NCBI GenBank assembly: GCA_964249915.1 | Contig: CAXUEL010000010.1 | Coordinates: 1 to 39,137 of the forward strand | Source: Lichenicola sp964249915 | GTDB lineage: Bacteria; Pseudomonadota; Alphaproteobacteria; Acetobacterales; Acetobacteraceae | DNA: 39,137 bases | Reading direction: 5' to 3' | Shown: positions 21,531 through 29,606 of the stretch, one piece after another | Numbering within the stretch: position 1 is the first letter of the stretch | Layout of the letters: every line of letters begins with the position of its first letter | Position numbers and translations under genes: made by a program | Notes under the pieces: generated by a model | What the model was told of the DNA's origin: nothing | Databases searched by the model: none | The model's input: only the letters and a program-made list of their open reading frames with translations

Positions 21531-21728
21531 ATGCGTGAACTGCGTCCATCCTGCATGATGACCAGCTCGAACGATCGCGACAGGGGGAATCCGGATCCGG
21601 ATGGGTCGCTGTTCGACACGTGGCTGCAGACGCGCCTGCAGCGCTTGTACGACGAGGCGCTGGACGAAGCGGTTCCGGACGATCTGCTTCAACTGCTTCC
21701 CGAACTGGGGAAGCGCTCCGACCATTGA
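21531..21728 (+). CDS. NepR-like anti-sigma factor
   Basis: NepR binds and inhibits the ECF sigma factor EcfG in the alphaproteobacterial general stress response and is released by phosphorylated PhyR. The 65-residue product has a charged, disordered N-terminus and a C-terminal core WLQTRLQRLYDEALDEAVPD followed by DLLQLLPEL. This matches the NepR pattern of a LxxLYDE helix, a VPD turn and a LLxLL helix. No phyR or ecfG homologue is visible next to it; it lies between flhG and a nitrilase gene. The start is uncertain: ATG 21531 or ATG 21555/21558, none with a strong ribosome-binding site. Confidence 0.65.
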   Translation: MRELRPSCMMTSSNDRDRGNPDPDGSLFDTWLQTRLQRLYDEALDEAVPDDLLQLLPELGKRSDH

Positions 21729-21770
21729 GATCGCCGCGATCATGCGGTGGACAAGTCGGCGAGGGATCCC

Positions 21771-22619
21771 ATGCGCGTCAGCGTGATCCAGATGTGTCCG
21801 GGCTGCGACAAGGCGGAGAACATCACGCAGGCGGAGCGACTGGTCGATGCCTGCGTCGCGGCGGACGCTCCGGATCTGGTAGTGCTGCCGGAGATATGGA
21901 CCTGCCTTGGTGGAGACAGGGAAACCAAGTTCTCGGCCGCCGAGAGGCTTCCACATTCGGCAACCGATGCCGAGGGCGGTCCGGCATCCCGGTTCCTGCG
22001 CGAGATCGCCCGCCGCCACGGCATTCACGTTCATGGCGGATCGATCGGTGAGCACGACGGGGACAGGCTGCTCAATACGAGCCTCCTGTTCGCGCCGGAT
22101 GGCAGCCTGGCCGGACGTTACAGCAAGATACACCTGTTCGACGTCACGACGCCGAGCGGCGTCGGCTACCGAGAGAGCGACATCTATCGGCCTGGGGATA
22201 CCGTCGTATCGGTCGAGCTGAACGGTCGATCCGGTCGGATCCGTGTCGGTCTGGCAATCTGCTACGACGTCCGGTTCGGCGAGCTGTTCCACCGGCTACG
22301 GCGCGAGGGCGCGGAGCTGATCATGTTGCCGGCAGCCTTCACCGCCGAAACCGGTGCGGCCCATTGGGAGACCTTGGTCCGCGCTCGTGCGATCGAGACG
22401 CAGTGCTGGCTCGCCGCGGCCGCGACGACTGGGCAGCATAGGGACGCGCATGGCCACACCCGACTGACCTACGGCCACTCGATGATCGTGGATCCCTGGG
22501 GCACCGTGGTGGCGCAGGCTTCCGTTGGCCAGGGCTGGACCACCAGCCGGATCGACCAGGCCGCCACTGCGCGGGTTCGTGCCGGCATGCCGGTCATGGA
22601 ACACCGGCGGTTGCCGTGA
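21771..22619 (+). CDS. Nitrilase-family carbon-nitrogen hydrolase
   Basis: A Nit/omega-amidase type enzyme that hydrolyses small amides, for example deaminated glutathione or 2-oxoglutaramate. The 282-residue protein has the three catalytic elements of the superfamily: Glu41 in LVVLPEIW, Lys119 in YSKIHLFD, and Cys164 in LAICYDVRF. The pattern YSKIHLFDV and CYDVRFGELF is that of the Nit1/Nit2 branch. GAGGG precedes the ATG at 21771. The exact substrate cannot be told from sequence. It overlaps nadK by 4 bases (GTGA), so the two are probably co-transcribed. Confidence 0.87.
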   Translation: MRVSVIQMCPGCDKAENITQAERLVDACVAADAPDLVVLPEIWTCLGGDRETKFSAAERLPHSATDAEGGPASRFLREIARRHGIHVHGGSIGEHDGDRLLNTSLLFAPDGSLAGRYSKIHLFDVTTPSGVGYRESDIYRPGDTVVSVELNGRSGRIRVGLAICYDVRFGELFHRLRREGAELIMLPAAFTAETGAAHWETLVRARAIETQCWLAAAATTGQHRDAHGHTRLTYGHSMIVDPWGTVVAQASVGQGWTTSRIDQAATARVRAGMPVMEHRRLP

Positions 22620-23425
22620 GCTGGACTGCGCCTGACCCCGGACAGTGGGCTCCTGCCGTCGCGCCGACCCGACTCGCGTTCGTCGGAGCACGGAACGACC
22701 TGGCTCAGCAGAACCTCCACCGCTTCGTGTCCCGCTACGGTAACCTGCCGATTGCCGACGCGGAGGTGGTGGTTTGTTTCGGCGGCGATGGTTTCATGCT
22801 GGAAACATTGCATGCCGTTCTGCTCGTCGGCATTCCCGTCTACGGGATCAACTGCGGCTCGGTCGGGTTCCTGATGAACCCGCTGGTCGAGGACAACCTG
22901 CCGGAACACCTGATGCACACCCAGGCGGCGGTGCTGCACCCGTTGCGCATGCATGCGGTGACACAGGCAGGACTGGTGGAGGAGGCGCTCGCGCTGAACG
23001 ACGTGTTCCTGTTCAGGCAGACGCGCCAGGCGGCGAAGATCCAGATCGTGGTCGACGGTCGGGTTCGGCTGCCCGAGCTGGTCTGCGACGGCATCCTCGT
23101 GTCCACGCCGGCGGGATCAACCGCCTACAACCTTTCGGCTCATGGGCCGATCGTTCCTCTTTCGGCCGATCTGTTGCCGCTCACGCCAATCAGCGCGTTC
23201 CGGCCGAGACGATGGCGCGGCGCCCTGTTGCCGAGTTCGGCCGACGTGGAGTTCAAGATCCTGGAGGGCGACAAACGTCCTGTGGCAGCGGTGGCCGACT
23301 TCACCGAGGTCCGTGACGTGGTGTCGGTCGCCGTCAGCGAGGACCGGAGCATCGGGACTACGGTTCTGTTCGACCCCGATCAAAGCCTCTCGGAGCGCAT
23401 CATCGTCGAACAGTTCACGGTCTAA
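22616..23425 (+). CDS. nadK: NAD kinase
   Basis: NadK phosphorylates NAD to NADP in the cytoplasm using ATP or polyphosphate. The 269-residue protein has the GGDG motif (56-59, FGGDGFMLETLH), GINCGSVGFLMN, the NDVFLFR segment that contacts the adenine ribose, and DGILVSTPAGSTAYNLSAHG. Length and motif order fit alphaproteobacterial NAD kinases. The GTG start overlaps the amidase stop. The 200 bases after it, before the convergent ctrA gene, contain no gene I can support. Confidence 0.93.
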   Translation: MSWTAPDPGQWAPAVAPTRLAFVGARNDLAQQNLHRFVSRYGNLPIADAEVVVCFGGDGFMLETLHAVLLVGIPVYGINCGSVGFLMNPLVEDNLPEHLMHTQAAVLHPLRMHAVTQAGLVEEALALNDVFLFRQTRQAAKIQIVVDGRVRLPELVCDGILVSTPAGSTAYNLSAHGPIVPLSADLLPLTPISAFRPRRWRGALLPSSADVEFKILEGDKRPVAAVADFTEVRDVVSVAVSEDRSIGTTVLFDPDQSLSERIIVEQFTV

Positions 23426-23628
23426 ACCGGTTCACGTTCGTCCATTGGTCGCGGTCCAGCTCTTTGTCTTGACGCGCATCTTCACCGGTCAGATGACCAT
23501 GCCTGATCCGGTGATGCTCCAGGTGCCGCCCTCGAGCCAGCTGGTGCGGCGGGATCAACGCTGCACCATTCCGGAAGTCGCTGGACATCTTTACCCGACC
23601 AGATGGTCCACCTGGGCGGGTCCGCAGC

Positions 23629-24375
23629 CTACGCTGCGGACAGCATGCTCGTGGACCGCGAAGGAGCCGGGACAGAAGCCGCGGCCGGGACCGAAACCGG
23701 GGCCACGTCGTCGCGGAGCATGTAGCCGCGACCCCAGATGGTGCCGATCAGGTTGCCGGCGCCAGCCAGCTGCAGCTTCTTGCGGAGCTTGCAGATGAAC
23801 ACGTCGATGATCTTCATCTCGGGTTCGTCCATGCCACCGTAGAGGTGGTTGAGGAAGGCGTCCTTCGTCAGGACGATGCCCTTGCGCAGCACCAGAAGCT
23901 CCAGGATGGAGTACTCCTTGCCCGTCAGGTGCACCGCCTGCTCGTCCACGGTGACCTCGCGGCTGTCCAGGTTGAGGCGAAGGTTGGCGACCTGCAGCAC
24001 CGGGGCGGCATATCCCTTGCTGCGACGCAGGATCGCCTGGATGCGGGCGACCAGCTCAATCTGGTCGAACGGCTTGCTGACGACGTCGTCGGCGCCGGCT
24101 GCAAAGGCACGGATGCGGACCGAGGCCTGCGTGCTGGCGGACAACGCCAGTGCGGGAACCGGATGGCGCGCATGACGCATGCGACGCACCAGCTCGCTGC
24201 CCTCCATGTCAGGCAGCTCGAGGTCGAGGACTGCCAGGTCGTAATCGTAGTGACGGAGCATCTCGAGCGCTTCCTCGCCCATGTCCGTGTGGTCGACCAT
24301 GAAGCCGGCGTTTTGCAGGATGCGGGTCAGGCCCTGCGCGGCTGTGACGTCACCTTCAACGAGAAGAACCCTCAT
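23629..24375 (-). CDS. ctrA: Response regulator CtrA homologue, acidic pocket altered
   Basis: CtrA is the OmpR-type master regulator that controls the cell cycle in Caulobacter and mainly motility in Rhodospirillales. The 248-residue protein aligns along its length: receiver 1-117 with Asp51 (AVLDLELPD) and the SKPF lysine, then a winged helix containing HLTGKEYSILELL, KDAFLNHLYGGMDEPE and IDVFICKLRKKL, which is diagnostic for CtrA. The N-terminus reads MRVLLVEGDV, so the Asp of the usual EDD, which holds Mg2+, is Gly8. A ~20-residue Ala/Ser/Pro tail is added. The ATG at 24375 gives the standard CtrA start. A CtrA box lies upstream at 24437-24452. Confidence 0.93.
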   Translation of the reverse strand: MRVLLVEGDVTAAQGLTRILQNAGFMVDHTDMGEEALEMLRHYDYDLAVLDLELPDMEGSELVRRMRHARHPVPALALSASTQASVRIRAFAAGADDVVSKPFDQIELVARIQAILRRSKGYAAPVLQVANLRLNLDSREVTVDEQAVHLTGKEYSILELLVLRKGIVLTKDAFLNHLYGGMDEPEMKIIDVFICKLRKKLQLAGAGNLIGTIWGRGYMLRDDVAPVSVPAAASVPAPSRSTSMLSAA

Positions 24376-24436
24376 GACCACTACTCCAGGTTTTGCTGAA
24401 GCATGTTTACTACCTATGCGTGTTCCCTCCAAGTGT

Positions 24437-24452
24437 TTAATGCTCGTTTATC
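24437..24452 (+). promoter_or_regulatory. CtrA box in the ctrA/fliI divergent region
   Basis: TTAA, seven bases, TTATC: one mismatch to TTAA-N7-TTAAC. It lies about 60 bases upstream of ctrA and 100 bases upstream of fliI, so it could serve autoregulation and fliI activation. The surrounding ~100 bases are notably AT-rich for this genome. Confidence 0.6.
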
Positions 24453-24553
24453 GAAATAAATTCAGCCCTACACGTCTCCTTAATGATTGCATGCTGATAT
24501 CCGCCTCCTCCGTCGCCTTTTGACGACAAGCATGGCTGTGGAAGCGGACTGGC

Positions 24554-25927
24554 ATGACCAATCTTGCGCAACGTCTCAGAAATGTACGCGATGGCCTTGG
24601 TGCCGTACCGCCCGCGCGCATCTGCGGGCGCGTCGCCGGGATCTCTGGACTGGCCGTGGAACTTGCCGGTCTGGAGAATCACGTCGCAATCGGAGACCGC
24701 ATCGACCTGCAGCCGCGTGGAGGCCAGGCGATCCCGGCGGAGATCGTGGGCTTCCGGGGCGGCCGCGCCAACGCGATGGTCTACGGCGCGCTGGACGGTC
24801 TTGGTCCGGGCAGCGTCGCGTCGCTGGGCTTCGGCAGCGACAGCGCTGCACGGACCGGCACCCTCGCCGTGTCGGATCAGTGGCTTGGCCGCGTGATCGA
24901 CCCGCTCGGCCGCCCGATGGACGGCAAGGGACCGCTGCCGCATGGCAGGACGCCTCGTCCGCTGCGGGCCGCCCCGCCGGATGCCACCAGCCGTGCCCGC
25001 CTCGGGCCGCGCCTCGATCTCGGCGTACGGGTCCTGAACGCGTTCACCACCTGCCGCACCGGCCAGCGGCTCGGCCTGTTCGCCGGATCCGGGGTCGGCA
25101 AGTCGACGCTGCTGTCCATGCTGGCCCGCCACACCGATTGCGACGTCGCCGTGATCTCCCTGGTCGGAGAGCGGGGGCGGGAGGTGCGCGAGTTCCTGGA
25201 AGACGACCTCGGGGAGGCCGGGCTGGCACGATCGGTGGTGGTGGTCGCGACCTCGGACACGCCGCCGCTGATGCGTCGCGAGGCCGCCTATGCCGCCATG
25301 GCGGTGGCCGAACACTTCCGTGACGAGGGAAAATCCGTCCTGCTGCTGATGGACAGCGTGACCCGGTTCTGTCTGGCACTGCGTGAGATCGGCTTGTCGG
25401 CCGGAGAGCCGCCGGCCACCCGGGGCTATCCACCGAGCGTGTTCGCGGAGTTGCCCCGCCTGCTGGAACGGGCTGGTCCGGGCCCGCTGCTGCCCGACCG
25501 TCCGGCGGGCCAGATCACAGCCCTGTTCACCGTGCTGGTGGAAGGCGACGATCACAACGAGCCGGTTGCGGACGCGGTACGCGGCATCCTCGACGGCCAC
25601 GTGATCATGGACCGCCGGATCGGCGAGACCGGTCGCTATCCTGCCGTCGACGTCCTGCGCTCGTTGTCACGTTCGGTTCCGGGCTGCAACGATTCCGACC
25701 AGAACGCCCTGACCCGACGCGCGCGCTCGCTGCTCGCCCTCCATGCCGACATGGCCGACATGGTCCGGCTCGGCGCCTACAAGGCTGGCAGCGATCCGGC
25801 GGTGGACGAGGCGGTCGCGCTGGTGCCGCGAATCGAGGCCATGCTTCGGCAGGGTCGCGAGGAACACACCTCCATCGAGGGCAGCTTCGCGGCCTTGGCC
25901 GAGGCGATGACGCGAGGCGTCCAATGA
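24554..25927 (+). CDS. fliI: Flagellum-specific ATPase FliI
   Basis: FliI is the hexameric F1-like ATPase that energises and orders flagellar export. The 457-residue protein has Walker A GSGVGKST (178-185), the VISLVGERGREV segment, Walker B LLLMDS (about 262-267), the RGYPPSVFAELPRLLERAG stretch typical of FliI/SctN, and the C-terminal helical part. It is divergently transcribed from ctrA, separated by an AT-rich promoter region, and overlaps fliJ by 4 bases (ATGA). Confidence 0.96.
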   Translation: MTNLAQRLRNVRDGLGAVPPARICGRVAGISGLAVELAGLENHVAIGDRIDLQPRGGQAIPAEIVGFRGGRANAMVYGALDGLGPGSVASLGFGSDSAARTGTLAVSDQWLGRVIDPLGRPMDGKGPLPHGRTPRPLRAAPPDATSRARLGPRLDLGVRVLNAFTTCRTGQRLGLFAGSGVGKSTLLSMLARHTDCDVAVISLVGERGREVREFLEDDLGEAGLARSVVVVATSDTPPLMRREAAYAAMAVAEHFRDEGKSVLLLMDSVTRFCLALREIGLSAGEPPATRGYPPSVFAELPRLLERAGPGPLLPDRPAGQITALFTVLVEGDDHNEPVADAVRGILDGHVIMDRRIGETGRYPAVDVLRSLSRSVPGCNDSDQNALTRRARSLLALHADMADMVRLGAYKAGSDPAVDEAVALVPRIEAMLRQGREEHTSIEGSFAALAEAMTRGVQ

Positions 25928-26352
25928 AACGCGATCCGCTTGGCACGATGCTGCGGGTCCGCCAGTCCACCCTGGACGAGGCGCAGAAGGCCGTCGCCGA
26001 AGCCTATCGCGCGGAGCGCGACGCCTTCGACCGTGCCGAAGCGGCGGCGGCGGCCCTGGAACGGGAGATGCAGGTGGCGACCAGCCTGGCCGGGGGCGAC
26101 GAGGCGGTGGAAACGTTCGCCCGTTGGCTGCCGGTAGGGCGGAGGACGCTCAAGCAGGCACATGACGCGCAGCGGGACGCGACGGCGATGCTGGACCAGG
26201 CGCGAGCGATCCTGGCTCTCGCCCGATCGGGCGTCAGGACCGTCGAGTCGTTGATCGAGCAGCGTCGTGCGGAACAGCAGTTGGAGGATAACCGCCGGGA
26301 TCAGCGCGCGCTGGACGAGCTCGGAAGCCGGCGGCCGGACCGGAACAGGTAG
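25924..26352 (+). CDS. fliJ: Flagellar export protein FliJ
   Basis: FliJ is a small coiled-coil protein that inserts in the FliI ring and links it to FlhA. The 142-residue product is almost wholly helical, with Ala/Glu/Arg/Gln heptads, no cysteines, and the typical N-terminal LGTMLRVRQSTLDEAQKAVA. Sequence conservation in FliJ is low, so the call depends on the coiled coil, the size and the overlap with fliI. A strong bidirectional hairpin follows immediately. Confidence 0.8.
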   Translation: MKRDPLGTMLRVRQSTLDEAQKAVAEAYRAERDAFDRAEAAAAALEREMQVATSLAGGDEAVETFARWLPVGRRTLKQAHDAQRDATAMLDQARAILALARSGVRTVESLIEQRRAEQQLEDNRRDQRALDELGSRRPDRNR

Positions 26353-26381
26353 GTTCCGACCCGGCCCATGGGTCGGAACCT
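26351..26381. terminator. Bidirectional terminator after fliJ
   Basis: A perfect 12-bp stem (AGGTTCCGACCC pairing with GGGTCGGAACCT) encloses a 7-base loop. It overlaps the fliJ stop codon and faces the convergent gene ending at 26407, so it can serve both transcripts. There is no long U-tract. Confidence 0.75.
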
Positions 26382-26406
26382 GGGCGTGCGGACTGCCTGG
26401 CTGGCG

Positions 26407-26841
26407 TCAACGACGGCCGCGCACCAGCTTGCGTATGGCACCCCAGGCTGTCCGGCCGGCAAAGCGGCCGGCTGGACCGGCAACGGCGCTGGTGACTGCC
26501 GTCATGGCCAGGGTGCTCCGCAACTCCGAGATCGACCGGTCACGCGTGATCCGCGCCTCGACCTCGATCGGGTCCGGCAGCCTCCCACGCCCGAGCAGCA
26601 CGAGGACAACGGCCACGAGAACGTCGAAACCCAGCACGATGACGGATGCCCAGACCTTGCCAGTGTTCCACGGACCGTAGCAAAGCGTCCAAAGAACGAC
26701 ATGAAGGGCGACAAGCGCAAAAAAGCCGAACAAGCCGGCAACCACCAGGAAGACAGCCTGCCGGCCGATCCGCAGTGCCTGCCGGCGCAACCGCAAGGCC
26801 TCCGCGGTCGCGGCGATCCTGGCGAGGTCGACGGCCTTCAT
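26407..26841 (-). CDS. Membrane protein of the holin-X-like family
   Basis: A 144-residue protein with two predicted membrane helices (FLVVAGLFGFFALVALHVVL and VWASVIVLGFDVLVAVVLVL) between a basic, helical N-terminus and a soluble C-terminal helix. This layout matches the putative holin-X (phage_holin_3_6) family of chromosomal membrane proteins, whose job is unknown; no phage genes surround it. It lies 10 bases after the DUF883-like gene, a pairing often seen in proteobacteria and thought to relate to envelope stress. Function is not established. Confidence 0.6.
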   Translation of the reverse strand: MKAVDLARIAATAEALRLRRQALRIGRQAVFLVVAGLFGFFALVALHVVLWTLCYGPWNTGKVWASVIVLGFDVLVAVVLVLLGRGRLPDPIEVEARITRDRSISELRSTLAMTAVTSAVAGPAGRFAGRTAWGAIRKLVRGRR

Positions 26842-26851
26842 GGACAGGTCC

Positions 26852-27133
26852 TCACCGTGCGATCCGACCGATCAGGTAACCCACGGCGGCGGCGATGCCG
26901 ATCGCGATGATCGGCTGGTCGCGGACCTGTGCCGATACCGTCTCGACCTGCGACGTGGTCATGTCGCGTGCAGTGTTGACCGCGGTCTCGGCCTTGCTGG
27001 CCGCATCTGCCAGCGCCGGCGTGACCCGCTCGTTGAGCAGCTGCTCCACCTGGGCGCGCAGGCTCTGGATCTGATCCTGCGTATCGCTCGCCACATCCTT
27101 CGCCTTGTCGGTAACCGTCTTGGAGAAACCCAT
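26852..27133 (-). CDS. DUF883/ElaB-YqjD-like membrane-anchored protein
   Basis: A 93-residue protein with an amphipathic coiled-coil N-terminal part (TDKAKDVASDTQDQIQSL, VEQLLNERVTPALADAASK) and a single C-terminal membrane helix with a glycine motif, PIIAIGIAAAVGYLIGRIAR. This is the layout of the ElaB/YqjD (DUF883) family, which anchors ribosomes or associates with the inner membrane in stationary phase in E. coli. The frame is open far upstream, but the ATG at 27133 gives the right family length. It lies divergent to the ABC-like ATPase gene. Confidence 0.75.
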   Translation of the reverse strand: MGFSKTVTDKAKDVASDTQDQIQSLRAQVEQLLNERVTPALADAASKAETAVNTARDMTTSQVETVSAQVRDQPIIAIGIAAAVGYLIGRIAR

Positions 27134-27196
27134 GGCCGCACCCCATTCCACCAGGGCTGACGAACGTCGCCTGGACGGCCAAGTTGCATTGCGCGA

Positions 27197-28318
27197 ATGA
27201 GCCGGATCGGAAACGGAACCGTTGCGCGCGTGTCGCTGGTCCGGCTGCAAGCCAGCGATCCGGCCCGTCCGGGCGGGATCCTGCAGGAGGTGTCGCTGCA
27301 CCTGCCGGCTGGGCGGTGCCTGGCCCTGCTGGGCGACCGGCAGGCCGGCGGCTCGCTGCTCCTGGACGTGGTTGCGGGCCATCGCCGGAGCACGAGCGGG
27401 CAGGTGCTGGTCGACGGCCTGGCCATCGACGACCAGCCCCCTGCCGGACGCTGGTTCGGCATGGTGTCCGGACGCGACCCGCTGTTCCCCCACCTGAGCG
27501 TGAGCGACAACGTGTCGTTTCCGTTGCGGGCGCGGGGCGTGGCGGCGGGAGAGCGGCAGCGTCGGGTCGGCGAGGCGCTGGCGCTGCTCGGGCTCGAGGC
27601 GTCGGCGCAACAGCGACCCAGGACGCTCGACGATGCCACCCGCATCCGCACCGCCCTCGCCCGCGCCCTGGTGTTCGACCCGAAGCTGATCCTGCTGGAC
27701 GACCCGTTCGCGGTGCTGGACCCCGCGCCGCGCCAGCTGCTGCAGCGGACGCTGCGCCGGCTGGTCCGCGCGCGCGGCCTGACCATCCTGCTGGCCACTG
27801 CCGACCGGGACGAGGCGCTGCTGCTCGGCGACGAGGTCGGCGTTCTCGAAGCCGGCCGCCTGCATCAGGTCGGCACCGCCCAGGTCCTGCTCGACCGGCC
27901 GGCTGACGCGGTGGTGGCGTATCGGCTGGGTGACGCCAACCTGCTGACGGGGCGGATCGTACGGCTGGACGACGAGGTCGCGTCGGTGCGGTTGAGTTGC
28001 GGGCACGAGATGGAAGCGGAACCGGACGCAGCCCTGGAGGAAGGGATGCTCTGCGTGCTGTGCGTCCGCCCGGACCGGATCGCCACCGCCTTCATACGAG
28101 GACCGGATCTCGAAACCGGCAGCAACACGGTGCCGGCGACGCTGCTGGACGCGGTGCATCTCGTCGACCATCTCCGGCTGCGCTTCCGGTTGGCCGACGG
28201 GAGCGAGCTGCTGGTCAGGCGGCCGCCGGCAGCGCTGGCGGCGGACCTGCGTCCGAATCGGCCGGCGCTGCTGGCCTGGCAGCCGCATCATGCGCGCGTG
28301 TTCGCAGCGCTCCCGTAG
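27197..28318 (+). CDS. ABC ATPase-like protein lacking catalytic motifs
   Basis: The 373-residue protein has the full PotA/UgpC-type layout: a nucleotide-binding fold followed by a TOBE-like C-terminal domain (about 240-373). The catalytic residues are lost. Walker A is GDRQAGGS (46-53) with Gly in place of Lys. The signature LSGGQ is LDDATRI (144-150). The Q-loop region reads MVSGRDPLFPHL. The glutamate after Walker B is Asp (LILLDDP, 164-170). The H-loop His is Ala202 (LLATADRDEA). Structural elements such as LFPHLSVSDNVSFPLRARG and RTALARALVFDPK remain. It is probably a pseudo-ATPase. It precedes a binding protein and a short permease-like gene. Confidence 0.85.
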   Translation: MSRIGNGTVARVSLVRLQASDPARPGGILQEVSLHLPAGRCLALLGDRQAGGSLLLDVVAGHRRSTSGQVLVDGLAIDDQPPAGRWFGMVSGRDPLFPHLSVSDNVSFPLRARGVAAGERQRRVGEALALLGLEASAQQRPRTLDDATRIRTALARALVFDPKLILLDDPFAVLDPAPRQLLQRTLRRLVRARGLTILLATADRDEALLLGDEVGVLEAGRLHQVGTAQVLLDRPADAVVAYRLGDANLLTGRIVRLDDEVASVRLSCGHEMEAEPDAALEEGMLCVLCVRPDRIATAFIRGPDLETGSNTVPATLLDAVHLVDHLRLRFRLADGSELLVRRPPAALAADLRPNRPALLAWQPHHARVFAALP

Positions 28319-28514
28319 CGGCGGGACCGGCAGCTGTTCCAGCGTCGCGGAACATGCTCTAGGTTGACCTCCCCATCCTTCTGTCGGCCTTTGGCGCGAC
28401 CACCACGACGAGCCGGTCGCCATCGCCAAGCCCGTTCAGCCACGGACCACCGCACCCCTGCCGCAGGACGCGGACCTGTGCACGGGTCATGTCCGGGCTC
28501 GGCGCTGGACCACC

Positions 28515-29606
28515 TTGTGCGGCGGGCTGTGGTGCTTCCTGGCTCCCGCAGCGCTTGGCGCCGGAGACCGGACCAAGGAGCCGCCAGCCAGACCGCTGGT
28601 CGTCGCGAGCCTGGGCGGGCTGGTCCAGGACGCGATGGCGCAGGCGTTCTTCTCGCCGTTCACCACCCAGACCAGGATCGCCATCCATGCCGTGACCTGG
28701 AGCGGGCTCCTGGCCACGCTGCAGGACCGGGCGCGGACCGGCATCGCGCCGGACCAGTCGCTGGTGCTGATGGACAACGCGTCGGTGCTGGTCGCCTGCC
28801 GGCAAGGGCTGCTGCTGCCGATCGATCCCACGCTGGTGCCTGGCCTGATCCGGAACGGCCATGAACGGCTGGACGAGGACGCCGTCAGCCGGTGCGGCGT
28901 GGGCGCGTTCCGGACGAACCTGGTGCTGGCCTGGGACAGGAACCGGATCGACAGCGTGCCCAGCTGGTCGGACTTCTGGGACGTGGCGCGCCGCCCTGGC
29001 AAGCGTGGCCTGTTTCGCAGTCCCCGCGGCACGATGGAGATCGCCCTTCTGGCCGACGGCGTGGCGCCGCGCGACGTGTACCGCATTCTCGACAGCAACG
29101 CCGGACAGGATCGCGCCTTCCGCAAGCTCGACCAGCTCAAGCCCTACGTGGTCTGGTGGGAAACGCCGGACCAGGCGGTCCACGTCATCCAGTCTGGCGA
29201 CGTGCTGATGACCCTGTCTCCGAACGATGCGGTGGCGGCCGCCAATATGGCCGGCCACCGCAACTTCGACATCCAGTGGCAGCAGAGCATCAGCACGATC
29301 CTGAGCTGGGCCATCCCGGGCCGTCCCGCGGCGGTCGGCAGCAACCCGGACCAGGCAGACGACCGGGCGGCGCGTGGCCGACAGCTGCTCGGCTTCATGA
29401 TCGATTCGGCGCGCCAGGCCGACTTCGCCGGCCGCTATCCGAGCGTCGGCCTGCTGCAGGACGCGCTGCCGCCGGATCAGGCGCTGCCGGCCGACAGTCC
29501 GGCCACGGCGGAGCACCGGCACGACGCGCTGCGCGAGGACGACGCGTTCTGGGCGACGCATCTCGATCCGATCAGGGCGCGCTTCGATGCCTGGATCGGC
29601 AGGTGA
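28515..29606 (+). CDS. Periplasmic solute-binding protein, PotD-like
   Basis: A putative extracellular binding protein of the spermidine/putrescine (family 1) type. After a short hydrophobic export segment (LCGGLWCFLAPAALGAG), the mature part begins with VVASLGGLVQDAMAQAFFSPF, matching the VVASWGG...QDAFFxPF start of PotD-like proteins. Later blocks include WSDFWDVARRPGKRGLFRSP and VLMTLSPNDAVAAANMAG. The first usable codon in frame is TTG at 28515, but reading upstream through RARRWTTL gives a better signal-peptide n-region without an ATG, so the true start is uncertain. Ligand unknown. It lies in an operon with the degenerate ATPase and permease. Confidence 0.8.
   Translation: MCGGLWCFLAPAALGAGDRTKEPPARPLVVASLGGLVQDAMAQAFFSPFTTQTRIAIHAVTWSGLLATLQDRARTGIAPDQSLVLMDNASVLVACRQGLLLPIDPTLVPGLIRNGHERLDEDAVSRCGVGAFRTNLVLAWDRNRIDSVPSWSDFWDVARRPGKRGLFRSPRGTMEIALLADGVAPRDVYRILDSNAGQDRAFRKLDQLKPYVVWWETPDQAVHVIQSGDVLMTLSPNDAVAAANMAGHRNFDIQWQQSISTILSWAIPGRPAAVGSNPDQADDRAARGRQLLGFMIDSARQADFAGRYPSVGLLQDALPPDQALPADSPATAEHRHDALREDDAFWATHLDPIRARFDAWIGR

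Noticed and set aside
21511..21558. 15-codon mini-ORF before the NepR-like gene and an 18-codon one after flhA (19462-19518)
   Set aside because: Both have start/stop overlaps with neighbours but no good ribosome-binding site or recognisable peptide; stop-start overlaps of this kind are expected by chance.
23426..23628. Plus-strand coding between nadK and ctrA
   Set aside because: The open frame runs on antisense into ctrA and shows no domain or ribosome-binding site.
26852..28429. 525-codon minus-strand frame including the DUF883-like gene
   Set aside because: Only the last 93 codons resemble a protein family; the rest is antisense to the ABC-like ATPase.
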